Of a stretch of DNA of 64,000 bases, positions 34,533 through 47,700 are shown piece by piece (positions within the stretch are counted from its first letter, which is position 1; every line of letters starts with the position of its first letter). The notes beneath the pieces were generated by a model. That model saw only the letters and a program-made list of their open reading frames with translations. It made no database searches and was not told the DNA's origin. The stretch is from Picochlorum sp. 'celeri' (lineage: Eukaryota > Chlorophyta > Trebouxiophyceae), in contig JAACMV010000020.1 of assembly GCA_010909725.1 (NCBI GenBank), forward strand, positions 806,001 through 870,000, in the 5' to 3' direction. Position numbers and translations under genes: made by a program.

Positions 34533-37500
34533 CTACTTGTTTGGAGAGACAATATCAGAGTCTGTGGCCTGTACATCATCAGACACTGTTTCTCTATAAT
34601 TTGGTGACTTTGACGTGCTAGCCCTACGTGATCTTCTCTGACCTGTAGACTGGACTTGAACATGGGCTTCATAGTCGTCATTGTCGACAAAGCTAATCTT
34701 TCTATTCGGTTTTGGTGTTGTTGAAGCAGGCGCTGATTTTTTCAACACACCTTGAACCTTTTGTTTTTGACTTTGCGATCGAAGCACGTCACAATACTCA
34801 TAAAACAGCTCCCAATCTCCCATCTCTTCACCCGTATCCTCTGGTGCATTGGCAGCCCGCCCCATATCCTCGAGTGTGCTGAGAATGGAGGAGGCTTCAT
34901 CACCCTTTACTTTGACAACAAAGAATGATGCACCCTGAAGGAACTCCAGGCTCGAGGGGATGTCTTCTAAAGCATACAAAGCTCCTTTTTCTGCTATATA
35001 TGATAATGTTGACACTGGAGCATTCATACCCGCCTGGCTGTTGGCAATCTTATGGGATAGGAGGAGGAATGGTTCGATAGCCTTCTCAGCCAACTCATCT
35101 CGCTCTTCCTCTGGGAAGGATTGGACTTCCTTGCAATACCTAGAGTAGCAGATGCGCATTGCATTCAGGTATACATCAGGCAGGCATGTGCTATCAAGAG
35201 ATCTCAGTTTTTTCACAAGCTCCTTGAATGTATTGGAAACATCAGGAGACAGTGCAGGATGTTCCCAGTATGAAAGAAGTTTGGCCCCGAGTTGCTTGTA
35301 TTGCCTGATTCCAACAAAACAGCAGATTCTATACGCCAAATCTATCGCTGATATTGCGGCCTGACCCCCAGTCTGGAGGGCATCAAAGATTGACTGCAAA
35401 GACAATGAGTATGCGAGTCCAGTCAGGACACAATAATTGATGAGATAGCGAAGCAATTGCACGTACTGGGCGCGTGATTCCATGCTCAATAGCATTCCAA
35501 AAGATGTCGATGTCTTCATCGAGAGGCGTGTATCCCACTTCTTTCAAATAGTCTGGAAGTGTGTTTGAACTGAAGACGGTAAACACATCAGCCATGATTG
35601 CGGCAGACTGCATACATATAAATGGGCATTAGCAAACGCATCTTGATAAACAGAGAGCAACATTGAAAACATTGGACATACGGCTGCAGCAGTACTAATC
35701 CATTTTTCTGACAATGCAGTTTGAGCGACAAGGTGAATGGCTGAAATCAACTCTGACACATCATCTTTGATAGACAGCAGCATGCTTCTATCAATGGCAT
35801 CTTCTTCCAAGCTTGCAAGTTTGAAAAGAAGCATCGTAAAAAGAGATCTTTCTGCATCAAAAATAATTGAGGTCGGTAGCTCCCACCCTTCAGAGACAAA
35901 TCTCAACAGCGTGCGAAGGTTGTTCTGCACCTCCCCATCATCCACAAAGGCTGCGGGGTGCGCTGTTAACAGGCCAGCCACATGACTGATCGCTCTTCTA
36001 ATAGTATAGAATTCTTCCGGCTCCTCAGATCCATTTGAAAGGCGAAACGTTTCAGCAAGTGACTGCATCCTGTCAAAACCCATCTTGTTCATCAGAGTCA
36101 TAGCCTTCTCAAGATCTGCAGAGCACTCCTGCTCAATCTCAAGCAGAGTAGCCTTGGCAATATCTCTAGTATTACTCTTTCCTTCATTGGTGCACCACAC
36201 GATTGACTTGGCACATGAAAGAACACATTCTGGATCGCAGTGCCTGGAAAATCCTTCCTTCATCTTATTCAAAAGTTTAGAGAAATTAGCTTCTTGTCGC
36301 TTCAAGGAAAAGAGCTCGATATTGGTATACGGAATCATTCTCGCAAATATTGCAATCATAGATGCATCGGTTTGATATTTCTCAATCAAAGAGTCCAAGT
36401 CCTTTTGCATTGCCAGGGACACCTCCTGCCTTGCCGCAGTCTGAGCCTTTCTTCTCTCTTTTGTTGAGTGGCCCTTGACATCGGAACCCTCTATCGCTGA
36501 TTGAGCTGCGCATAAGAGACACAAACCCAGGTGACGGGTCGAATCTTCCCCAAATATGAGCGATGGCATATCATGAAGCAGCCATTCGCACATCAAATTC
36601 CACCGTTTCAGAGAATCAAGATTGTGGGAAAGAGAGGAAACCACAAAATAGACAATCTGCTCCGACAACAAGCCATTCTCCGTGTCGTTCGATTCACCCA
36701 AAGACTGCAAAATAGAGAGCACGCCTGCTAATTCATGCTCTTGCCCAGTTGGTGGTTTGCTCTGACCCTTTCTCTCACCCTTTTTGTTCACAGCCACTGA
36801 AGCCACTTTAGATTTTGTCATGGCTTCTTTGCCCATCTTCTTGATCATTCCTGACGCAAGTTCAGCCGCTGCTGTGCGCAACTTTTCGCATGGATCACTC
36901 AGCAAATTAAAGACATGATTTGCAGATTCAGGTCCAAGGTGATTTCCACGGACAAGAATGGTCACCAGCTCAGTTCCAGCAATTGCAACAGAATCATCCT
37001 TATCCTCCATCAGCTCTTGAATTCTCTCAGAAAACCTATTCGTGAAATCTTTCAGCTGAATAGCGTTACTTCCATCCTCATAGACACCACGAATGGCAAC
37101 AATAGATGCATGCCTGACTGCTGCGTCCTTATCTGACAATGCCCATGCAAGATATTTCAGATACGTTGAACTCAGAAAGGACGACGGATACAAAATCATC
37201 CATCTTCCTAGACTCTGAACAATCGTGGCACGAATCTCAGTATCCACATCGCGAAACCGTGTGGCAAACACAGACTGGAAGATGGAGTCTACAAAACTCA
37301 ACAATTCTTTCAAAAGACCTGAAGCCTTTTCTGCCTGAGCCTTGAACGCCTCTGATGCATTACCTCTCCTGCCACCTGTAGCCCCCGTCGCTTGCGCCAA
37401 GGCCGCTTCTCTCGAATCATGCAACTGTGCCACGAGAAACAACAACGATGTCGAAATCTGTGCCACAGTAATGGTTGCGATTCTCCTCACCTCTCTAATC

Positions 37501-38349
37501 ACAGATGTGCTAAGAGATATTGATAGATTAATAATCTTCTCCAGTACAAATGTATGGAAATCTCCAGACTTGCCAAGCTCACGAAGTGTCGTATCCCAGA
37601 GCTCTCTATAATTCTCCTTCAAATGCTTTCCACCACGACCGCCCAAAATATTTTCTAAACCATGTTCTTTCACTGATTCCTCAATCTTGATTTTTAATTC
37701 ATCAGCTCCACATTGCTCAATATCTTCCCCAGAAATAGGCATGGCCACCAACCCACACGCCTGCAACAAAAGAGTTGCCGCCTCTGCAGTTGCTGCAGCC
37801 TTGTCCTTCCTATATGCAGCCACCCAATCCATGCTCGCCGCTTCAATAGCAGCACGACCCCGTCTTGCAGACAATAAAAGCTTCGTATCACCAACGATAT
37901 CAGTGCTCGTCTGAATCGGAGGCAGCGCCTGGGCCGCTTTCTTCCCTTTCCCTGCACCCTTTTTCTTTCTCCGTCCTCCCTTTCCTCCTTGGGCATTCAT
38001 TTGATTATCCTTACCATTCTCCTGTTCCTCTTCGTCACTCTCACTTGATGCATCATCGTCATCGTGATGAGAACCGTCTTGGTCTTCCTGAGCTACGTCT
38101 TCCTCTTGTACCTGAGCGTCTTCGACAGGCGCCTCTTCGTGAGAAACCTGACGCTCTCCTTCGTCAACACTTTCTAATCTGTAGAACATACACACAAACT
38201 CAAAGTCATCGCCTGACCCAGAAAAACAAGACACATCCCAACCACCACGGCGCGGAAATCCCATCACCCCCAACGTACTCTTTTACGTCTTCCTCTACAG
38301 CCTCCTCCTTCTTTCCTCGAGTCCTTCTTCTTTTTCGAACGCCTACCAT
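34533..38349 (-). CDS. SCC3: Cohesin subunit SCC3 (STAG/SA family)
   Basis: Four exons, 38349-38279, 38178-35682, 35607-35467 and 35393-34533, encode 1189 residues; introns are 100, 74 and 73 nt (gtacgt, gtatgt and gtacgt). Exon 1 starts MVGVRKRRRTRGKKEEAVEE, a basic nuclear-type N-terminus, followed by a long acidic region (EDVAQEDQDGSHHDDDDASS) and a basic KGGRRKKKGAGKGKK patch. The STAG domain (IINLSISLSTSVIREVRRIA) and the stromalin conserved domain (FRDVDTEIRATIVQSLGRWM, YLKYLAWALSDKDAAVRHAS) are clear. HEAT repeats fill the rest. SCC3 binds the RAD21/SCC1 kleisin and is needed to load and hold cohesin on chromosomes. The last ~100 residues are Ser/Arg rich and probably disordered. Confidence 0.92.
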
Positions 38350-38823
38350 GATATATAAATGACTTGGTTACGCAAACAGTGCCTCACACGTGATTCCAAA
38401 ATAGTCCACGATTCAAATTTCTAAACCGACTGGAATTCCGACGACCATGTCCGGAATCCTTGAATATTGATAGATTGACGCTAGTATTTACTATATAGAC
38501 GAATTTAATCGACTTTGATACTGCTGTGGACGAGTGCTGGTGTCCGAATCATCTGATTCGAAAATTCAAAATCCCGAAAATTGTTTTAATCTATTTAACT
38601 AAGAAACTTGCCACGCTGCATGACCTGTTCGACCATGAGATGGCATGAACGCAGGTGATTCAATGGTATATTGATATGAGAAAAGGATGGTTGGTATCGG
38701 GATGTGCTGAGATACCAGCATTGAATAGCTGACGCTCCTTCTAAATACGTCAGACAAGAGCGACATGCCATGCGGTCTCCTATGATTGAATAATTGAGGA
38801 AACAGCTGGATATTATGTTGTAT
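38350..38823. other. Divergent promoter region SCC3 / HemW-like
   Basis: About 470 bp. It contains a CACGTG core near 38388, 39 bp upstream of the SCC3 start, and a near-perfect palindrome CGAATCA-TC-TGATTCG at 38545-38560. No gene is seen. Confidence 0.45.
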
Positions 38824-40281
38824 ATGGGTCCATATTCTGCCATTATGAGGGTACCTTGCTCTCTGCGACGACGCGTTCACCAATCGGGTTGGGTGAAGGG
38901 CCTTGTTGGGTCTAGAAGACGTCAGTATGCTCATAGAGCCTCATCTATTGCAGAGGATACCTCAATATTTGCTGAGAATGAGTCATATGATGAGGAAAAA
39001 GAGGCAATATCGTCGGCATATGTGCATCTTCCCTTTTGCAAGAAGAAATGTTTGTACTGTGATTTTCCAGTTGTGGCAGTTGGTCATGGGAGGAAGATTG
39101 CTGACTACGATGCCCAATACAAGGACTATAAGGATTCTATGATGACATCCTATGTCGATTCTCTGTGTAAGGAGATGGAATTGACTCCCCACAGGAGTGG
39201 TTTGCATACAAGAGAGGAGTCTGAAGATGTGGGGCATGTTGCATTGAAGACCCTGTACTTTGGTGGTGGTACGCCGTCGCTGTTGCCTTTGAAGGAATTA
39301 GAACGGATTTTAGAGGTGCTGCGGCGGAGATTTGGCATAGAACCAACGGCGGAGATTACAATAGAGGCGGACCCAGGCACCTTTGATTCAAACAGATTGA
39401 AGAGTTACATGAATCTAGGAATTACAAGAGTTAGTGTTGGAGTTCAGGCGTTTGATGATCGACTGTTAGAACTTTGTGGTAGATCACACGCACTCTACGA
39501 TGTGTACAAAGCTATTGAAGATGTTCATGCAGCTGATGTGCCATCATGGAGCCTTGATTTGATCAGTGGGCTGCCAGAATTGGATATGGATGCATGGGAA
39601 AGGAATATTATGTGCGCAATTGATGCACAGTCTCACCACATCTCATCATATGATTTGCAAGTTGAGCCTGGAACGCCCTTCCATTCGTTATACAGGCCGG
39701 GGGTGAGGCCACTACCTAGTGATGATGAGACTGCATCCATGCATGCCCGGGCAGTTGATCTATTCACGGCGCATGGATTTGATCATTATGAACTTTCAAG
39801 TTATGCAAAGCGTGGTCACCAGTGTGTTCATAATGCAGTGTATTGGGATGGTAAGGGGTACCATGCATTCGGCATGGGGGCTTCATCATATGTTCACCGC
39901 AGCAGAGTGACTCGACCCAGAAAATTCAATGCATACCTTGCATGGGTGAAGCAGTTTGAAGAATCTATTGAAAACAACCATCATCCTTTACCTCATGTTG
40001 CAACTCCAAGAGCAACCAGTGAAGATGTGTTGACCGATATGATTATGCTGCAGCTTCGAAAGGCAAGTGGTTTGGACCTGGGCATGATGGAGAGCAGATT
40101 TCGGCATGGAGCACTGATCAAAGATGCCATACTCGATGCGATATCAACGAGTGTTGAACGTGGACTTGTGGAGTATGATGAAGAAAATAATATAGTCAAG
40201 TTTATAGACCCAGACGGATTTCTTCTGTCAAATGATGTTATTTCTGATATTTTTGTCGCATTGGACAGATTGAAAACATGA
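38824..40281 (+). CDS. HemW/RSAD1-like radical SAM protein (HemN family)
   Basis: A 485-residue single-exon protein if started at the ATG 38824 (MGPYSAIMRVPCSLRRR); ATGs at 38815 and 38845 are alternatives. The leader is basic and lacks acidic residues, consistent with organelle import. The [4Fe-4S] site is CKKKCLYC (Cys 72, 76 and 79), followed by the SAM-binding LYFGGGTPSLLP, the EADPGTFD strand, and NLGITRVSVGVQAFDD-like sequence. HemW features appear later: LSSYAKRGHQCVHNAVYWDG and YHAFGMGASSYV. HemW proteins resemble coproporphyrinogen III dehydrogenase HemN but act as heme chaperones for respiratory enzymes; annotation as 'HemN' is common but usually wrong. The C-terminal HemN_C winged domain is present. 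It converges on the ketoacyl reductase with 15 bp between stops. Confidence 0.88.
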   Translation: MGPYSAIMRVPCSLRRRVHQSGWVKGLVGSRRRQYAHRASSIAEDTSIFAENESYDEEKEAISSAYVHLPFCKKKCLYCDFPVVAVGHGRKIADYDAQYKDYKDSMMTSYVDSLCKEMELTPHRSGLHTREESEDVGHVALKTLYFGGGTPSLLPLKELERILEVLRRRFGIEPTAEITIEADPGTFDSNRLKSYMNLGITRVSVGVQAFDDRLLELCGRSHALYDVYKAIEDVHAADVPSWSLDLISGLPELDMDAWERNIMCAIDAQSHHISSYDLQVEPGTPFHSLYRPGVRPLPSDDETASMHARAVDLFTAHGFDHYELSSYAKRGHQCVHNAVYWDGKGYHAFGMGASSYVHRSRVTRPRKFNAYLAWVKQFEESIENNHHPLPHVATPRATSEDVLTDMIMLQLRKASGLDLGMMESRFRHGALIKDAILDAISTSVERGLVEYDEENNIVKFIDPDGFLLSNDVISDIFVALDRLKT

Positions 40282-40296
40282 ATATTTCTTACATCA

Positions 40297-41308
40297 TCAA
40301 TCCTTCTTATTTCTATTCCCATACTTTTTAAAATCTCCTGTAAATCGAGCAGTGACTGCAATAATAAAGGCAAAAAGATTGTAATCCAAAACTTTCATCA
40401 ACACTCTGAATCCAATTGCAGTGGGTCCAATATCTCTCCATATCAACCTTCCAATAGAGGAGAAGATGATATCAGGCAGATCATCTGGAGCCACGGCAAG
40501 TTTTTTGAAAAACTCCAAAGCACCCAACTTGTGAGCCTTGTCATAAAATCGCGTGGCCACTGGGGATGGATGGATGACCAGAACATCAATTCCTTCACTT
40601 CGAACCTCTGCAGCCAGAGATGCCCCAAATGATGAAATGAATGATTTTGTGGACGCATACAACACAGAGAAAGGATTTGGAATCGCTGCAGCAGCGGAGG
40701 ATGTGTATACAAAACAGCCTTTCAGTTTCTTGGAAATCATCCTCTCAAGCAACAAGTGTGTTATTTGCACAGCACTCGTTGCATTGCATTCCAGATTGGC
40801 CATGTGCTTCTCCACGTTGTGCGAGTCGAAAAATCCAGTGAGGACGTATCCAGCATTTAAGAAGACACATTGAATATCGATATCACTCGTCTTCTCGGCA
40901 ATCACAGGCATATAGCCAGGAGCACCCAGATTGACTCCAATCTTTCGGAATGTCACATCAGGGTATGACTCTTTCAATTCCTGGTACGTCTGCTCGAAGA
41001 CATCGTCATCCAATGCAACCAAAACAACGTTCAATCCTTGACTAGCCAAACGCTTGGCTATAGACTTTCCAATACCTATAGAGTTGGGAGGAGGAGATCA
41101 GGGACAGTTGCAGCAGTCAGTTCAGTCAAAAAGGCAACGCACCACTGCTTCCACCCGTCACAAGACCCCAGGTCGCATTGTATGCTTTCTTAACATTCTT
41201 AGTCTTGTAAAACAGAGCCACGAACACGTGGGGAATGAAATATCCGAGAAAGTAGAACGCAACGATCCACGTGCAGACCGTTCCAACGATCGACGCCAAT
41301 ATCGACAT
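40297..41308 (-). CDS. ER beta-ketoacyl-CoA reductase / 17beta-HSD12-like SDR (KAR)
   Basis: Two exons, 41308-41143 and 41075-40297, encode 314 residues; the 67-nt intron (gtgcgt to atag) interrupts the nucleotide-binding loop so that TGGSSG joins IGKSIAKRLASQG. An N-terminal membrane helix (ILASIVGTVCTWIVAFYFLG) precedes the SDR fold. Key residues are visible: TGGSSGIG for NADPH, FLNAGYV (the NAG strand), catalytic Ser in FVYTSSAAAAI and the YASTK Tyr/Lys pair. A C-terminal hydrophobic stretch is followed by KKYGNRNKKD, a basic ER-type tail. The family reduces 3-ketoacyl-CoA in very-long-chain fatty acid elongation, with KCR1/HSD17B12 as the best-known members. Related steroid or sphinganine reductases cannot be excluded. 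Confidence 0.85.
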
Positions 41309-41733
41309 TTGTCAATCCACTGAGACAATCTGGAAAGTATTTTGTCCAATTAAACTCCAATTGAGGCGGTAGTATCCGAAATAAAGCAAAAACAACTGCT
41401 CATTTTGCCGCCAAGACTTCCGTAAATAGACAATTAATGGTCTCATCCACTGGCTGATACAGCACCGCATTCACCCATTGCATGCGCGTATTATATTGTA
41501 TATATACGTATGAATTTGCATTAGAGGACAGGCAACAGGGCAAAGGGTGACTGCAGTTGACTATTCGAGGTACCCAATTGGGCCTGCAGGCGTTGAGACT
41601 TTTGGTTATTGCAGTCTTTCGAGATATGATTGGTGATTTTGCTTTATCACAGTTGTAATAATACAGTGAAAACAAGAAGCACTCTAAAGGGTGCGAGTTG
41701 AGAGAAGAAATTGAAAGGACAGAGAAGGAGTGT
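41309..41733. other. Divergent promoter region KAR / ASCC3
   Basis: About 425 bp. No RNA, repeat or gene is seen. Confidence 0.4.
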
Positions 41734-44700
41734 ATGGCTTTTGCAGAAGCAGAGGTTCATTCGGCGCAGGTATGCGCTATTTTTGTGTAATCTAGGAAGT
41801 GCATTATGCACATTGTTGATGTCCAATTCATGCATTATAAATGCGAACGTGCAGGTGTTGCGGTTGACGAATAAATTAAGGTCTGACCATGTTTGTGGTG
41901 CATGGTACAAGACACCTGATGAATTGTACATCAAGGCAGACAGGCTGCTGGGTAAGAGCGATACTGTAGATACAGATGACTCATCAAGGTATTTGCGAGA
42001 TGTTATTTTCGGGCAAGGCGCGGCTCTTAGTAGAGAAGACAAAGCTTGCTTGGACTCTTTTGTCCGATATGTTGTCTTGTTGCTGGGGAATGATGCTTCT
42101 GCGCAGGCAATGTCGCAAGATGCCGCTGAGCGCTGCTGGGATGCCTTGTTGAGATTATATGAGAGTGAAAATAATATTCAGGACGAGGGGGAGACGATTG
42201 ACGGGAGAAAATTACAGCAAAAAGTTGTACAGACAGTTGAGGGAGTTTTAGGGGCATATATGACGGATGTATCGATTGTACAGCCATTGTTTCAAAGTTT
42301 CAAGAAATTGTATGGCTTGAGTGCCTCAACTAGGCGTTCGAATGGAGCCGATCAGGTTTCTGTTGGCACACAGGAGACGGGGAGAGCAACACATCATGGT
42401 GACAAGGATGTTGTTTCTCTCATCTGCGGTGCCCCAGTGACACCATGGACTTTTACAAATGTTTCCAAAAGTCTTAGTACCTCTAGTGAGAGGGAGGTGG
42501 AGAAAACGTCGGGTAGCCGACAGACCATCACAGATCAGGACATGCAAAAGGCATCCTCCGAGGCCTTGGGTGGGCACAAGGCAGTAGTATCAAATGACGA
42601 TATTGGCGCTGTATGGCTCCTTGAATGGGTGATGAAGGTGACAAAAGCTCCGAACATATCTGAATGCGAGGATCTCGGGACACGGGTTGCCTTGCTGGTT
42701 ATGGATCAAAGGATGCATGACGAGAGTTTGGCAGCAGATTTGTTTGACCTTGTTGGCGAGCAGGTATTTGAAAATGCAGAAGAATTACTCCTGCAGCGAA
42801 ATAACTTGAAAAGAAATTTATCTGCAATCATCAAGACAGTCAGGAAAGAAGAGCAGGAGGATGTAGAGCAGGAGAAATCTGTGCCTGTCTATGGGAAGAG
42901 GTTCTCTGTCATGTCAGAATCTGAGAAGCAAATGATGAAAGCAGCACGAAAGGAAGATAGAAAAAAATCAAAGCAAACTGCCATGCAAGAAAAACTATTT
43001 GATGAGGATGAGATGAACTTTTTATCAACAAGAGGCATTGGAATTTTAGCAGATTATGAATCTGCTAGAAAAGACGAGCAGAACAAGATCATTTTGGCAG
43101 ATGGTCTGGAATTCCGTCTAGGGGAAGGAAGGGGAGCGCATGGCACCTTACCTAAAGGTACAGTGAGAAAGGCATACAAGGGATACGAGGAAGTCACTGT
43201 TCCGCCAGCAAAGAGTGGCGAACTACAGGCAGGCGAAACTTTGGTGGCCATTGAAGAAATTCCTCCTTGGGCACAGCTAGCGTTTGAAGGCTATACAAGT
43301 TTGAATAGAATTCAGTCTCGTATCTTTCCAGCAGCGTTTCATAGCAACGAAAATCTTTTGGTCTGCGCTCCAACAGGAGCTGGTAAAACGAATATTGCAA
43401 TGACATGTGTACTCCGGGAAGTAGGGCAAAACATGGACGATCATGAAGAGATCGATTTGGCGGAATTCAAAATCGTATACGTCGCCCCTATGAAGGCATT
43501 AGCAGCTGAGATGACGTATAGCTTCTCTAAACGACTGGAACCGCTGGGCCTTACCGTTAGAGAACTCACTGGCGATATGCAACTTTCCAAGTCTGAAATG
43601 GAAGCCTGTCAAATGATTGTGACTACTCCTGAGAAGTGGGATGTAATTACACGAAAAGGAGGAGAAGTTTCGATGGCATCAAAAGTTAGATTGCTTATAA
43701 TCGATGAGGTACACTTGCTGAATGACGACAGGGGATCTGTGATTGAAACAATAGTGGCTCGAACTACGAGACAGGTGGAGACATCACAATCAATGATACG
43801 AATTGTTGGTCTTTCAGCAACGTTGCCAAATTATCAGGATGTTGCAGAATTCTTAGGTGTCAATCTTGCGACAGGATTATTCTATTTTGATGCATCTTAT
43901 AGGCCAGTGCCCCTTGAAACGTCGTTTGTTGGGGTCTCAGAGAAGAATTACTTTGCCCGTCAAAGTATCATGGATGAAGTCTGCTATCAAAAGGTACTAG
44001 ATTCACTCCAACGTGGTCATCAAGCAATGGTATTTGTCCATTCGAGGAAAGATACCGGCAAAAGTGCTAGAATGATTGCCACTAAAGCACAAACAAATGG
44101 GGATACAGCAGTATTTGATTGCAGTGATGCCCCCAAGTACGATTTGGCAGCCAAAGATGCAAAGAAATCCAGAAATAAAGAGCTTTTAGAAGTATTTGCA
44201 AGTGGTATTGGGATTCATCATGCTGGGATGCTTCGTTCAGATAGAACTCTGGTTGAAAGAATGTTTTCACAAGGATTTATAAAGGTTTTATGCTGCACAG
44301 CAACACTAGCTTGGGGAGTCAATCTTCCCGCACATACTGTTATCATCAAAGGCACCCAGTTATATATACCTCAGAAAGGTGGATTTACAGATTTAGGTAT
44401 GCTGGATGTGCAGCAGATTTTTGGTAGAGCTGGCAGGCCCCAGTTTGAAGATATGGGTGAGGCATCAATCCTCACATCACACGACAAGTTGGCCCACTAT
44501 CTTGGAATGATCACCCATTCCATTCCCATAGAATCAAAGTTTACAGAAGGTTTATCTGATCATCTGAACGCTGAAGTAGCTCTGGGTACTGTCACAAACC
44601 TGAAGGAAGGTATTGCTTGGATAGGATACACATATTTGTTCGTCAGGATGAGGAAAAACCCTCTGGCATACGGGATTTCCTGGGACGAAATCTCGATGGA

Positions 44701-47700
44701 CCCTGAGCTTGTCGAATGCCGCCGTAAATTGATTTCTGAAGCCGCTAGAGCACTTGATAGAGCCCGAATGGTTCGTTTCGATGAGCGCAGTGGTAACATT
44801 TACACAGCAGAGATGGGACGAGTTGCCTCGCACTTTTACATTTCAAGAAGCTCCATAGAAGTATATAACAGTATGCTCAAACCATATATGAACGAGGGAG
44901 ATGTCATTAATATGATTGCACTGTCCTCTGAATTTGAGAATTTGAATGTCAGAGATGATGAGTTGCCAGAGTTGGATGAACTTTCGCGAGGATGCAAATT
45001 TCCTATTAAAGGTGGTTCAGAATCAAAGCACGGGAAAACAAGCATACTTTTGCAGACATATGTATCTAGAGAAAAGATTGAGTCGTTTAGTTTGATCGCT
45101 GACCTGAACTATGTGTCCCAAAATGCCCCAAGATTAGCAAGGGCATTGTTTGAGATCTGCATGAACAAGGGCTGGCCCTCTGCAGCAGCTGTCTGCCTTT
45201 CCGTGAGCAAGTCCCTTGAGTGGAGACTGTGGCCATTCCAACATCCATTGTGGCAGTTCGAGTCCTTCCTAAAGCCAAATATCATTGAGAAAGTTGAATC
45301 TCTAGGCTTTGACATGCTGCAGTTGAAAGAGATGAAAGCAGATGAACTCGGAGCAGCCTTGAGGCATCCGAGTGCAGGGCCAAAGATTTTGTCAGCATTA
45401 TCAAATATTCCCGCCATTGATCTGGATGCGACTTTGGTCCCTATAACACGAACAGTCGTCAGAATACAGTTATCAATAACGCCAGCATTCAGGTGGCGAG
45501 ATAGTATTCATGGGAATTCCTTGAGGTGGTTTATTTGGGTAGAGGACTCTGAGACTGAGAGAATATACCACTCCGAAATTTTCAATCTTACAAAATTTAT
45601 GTGTCGGGAGGGTAAGCAAGTTGTCATGTTCCCGGTACCAGTCAGAGAACCGCTTCCATCCCAGTACTATGTGAAGGCCGTCTCAGAAAGTTGGATAGGG
45701 TGTGAGTCCACAGCGACCATTTCATTCAAAGGCATCATGCTTCCTGAACGATTCAGTACCCACACAGAACTTCTTGATCTAGATCCTCTGCCAAAGACAG
45801 CTTTACAGAATAAGCTGTATGAGTCTATGTATAGATTTTCCCACTTCAATCCTATACAGACTCAGGCCTTCCACACACTGTATCATACAGATGAGAACGT
45901 TCTTCTTGGGGCACCAACTGGGAGTGGCAAAACTATTACATCAGAACTAACGCTTCTAAGACTTTTTAATGCCCATAAAGGCATGAAAGCAGTATTTATT
46001 GCTCCTTTAAAGGCTCTTGTTAAAGAGAGGATGAAGGATTGGGGCCAAGGGTTGGCAAAGAAGTTGAACTTGAGTATTGTGGAAATGACTGGAGATATCA
46101 CCCCAGATTTGCGGGCACTCTTAGCATCTGACATTATTGTGACCACTCCTGAAAAATGGGATGGCATCTCCAGGAATTGGCAGAGTAGAGCTTACGTGAA
46201 GACTGTTGGCCTTGTGATTATGGATGAGATTCATCTTCTTGGCGCAGACAGAGGTCCAATACTGGAAGTTATTGTCAGCAGAATGAGATATATCTCTGCT
46301 ATCACTGGATCTACTATACGGTTTGTCGGTTTATCCACGGCTCTAGCAAATGCATCAGATTTAGCTGGTTGGCTAGGTGTGAAGAAGCAAGGCCTTTTCA
46401 ATTTCAAACCCAGCGTTCGTCCTGTGCCACTGGAGTGCCATATTCAAGGATATCCAGGAAAGTTTTATTGTCCTCGTATGGCTACCATGAACAAACCAGC
46501 CTACGCGGCCATAGGGACGCACAGTCCATACAAGCCAGTTCTCATTTTTGTGGCCTCTCGAAGGCAGACAAGGCTCACAGCCCTTGACCTCATCACATAT
46601 GCAGCAGCAGATGGGAAACCCAGAGCATTCCTTCGAATGGAGGAAGAAGAGATGGATGCTATTCTAGAAACTGTGGAGGTATGTCTTTGGTAATTTCTGC
46701 AAAGTTGGATGCAAGACTCACATATTATACCTTTGCAGGATTCAAGTTTGCGGCATACACTGCAGTTCGGGGTTGGACTGCATCATGCTGGTCTTTCTTC
46801 GAAAGACAGGAGCATAGTAGAGCGTCTGTACGTGGATGGGAAAATTCAGGTTCTAGTGGCAACATCAACCTTGGCTTGGGGGGTCAACACACCTGCACAT
46901 CTCGTGATTGTGAAGGGGACCGAGTACTTCGATGCAGCCTCAAGGCGATACGTAGATTATCCAATAACAGATGTGCTTCAGATGATGGGACGGGCGGGGA
47001 GGCCTCAGTATGATAAGCAAGGTGTTGCTGTCATCATGGTACATGATCCCAAGAAGTCATTCTACAAGAAATTCCTGTATGAGCCATTCCCTGTCGAAAG
47101 CTCGCTTCATTTACAGCTTGAGGACCATTTGAACGCTGAAATCGCTACGGGTACAATTGAAAGTAAACAAGAATGCATTGATTACTTAACATGGACGTTT
47201 TTCCTAAGGAGATTAATGCAGAACCCATCCTATTATGGATTGGAGGCGACAGATTCGGACTCTGTGTCATTGTTCCTATGCGCTCTCATCGACAAGTCCT
47301 TGGAAAAACTGCAAGATTGCGAGTGTATTGAGATTGATGACGAGACTGGCGCTGTATCAGCTCTCCACCTTGGTCGGATAGCATCTTTCTATTACTTGAG
47401 CCATAAGACAATGAAGATATTTTCAACCACCCTTCACGGAGGTATGGATCAGTGCGATATAATTAGAGCACTGTGCAATGCTGCAGAATATGAGGAACTA
47501 CCAGTCAGACACAATGAAGATAATTTAAACGCGGAAATGCTCCCTCTGCTTAGATTCCCGCCACCAACACATCTGGTTGACAAACCAAGTTGTAAGGCAG
47601 AGATTCTGATACAGGCCCATCTAGGGAGGACAAGTTTGCCAGTATCAGACTATATTACTGATACCAGATCTGTTTTGGATAATTCCATGCGAATCCTTCA

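Noticed and set aside
38824..40281. Oxygen-independent coproporphyrinogen III oxidase (HemN)
   Set aside because: It shares the radical SAM core, but the later HNxxYW and FGxGASS motifs fit HemW/RSAD1, which are heme chaperones.
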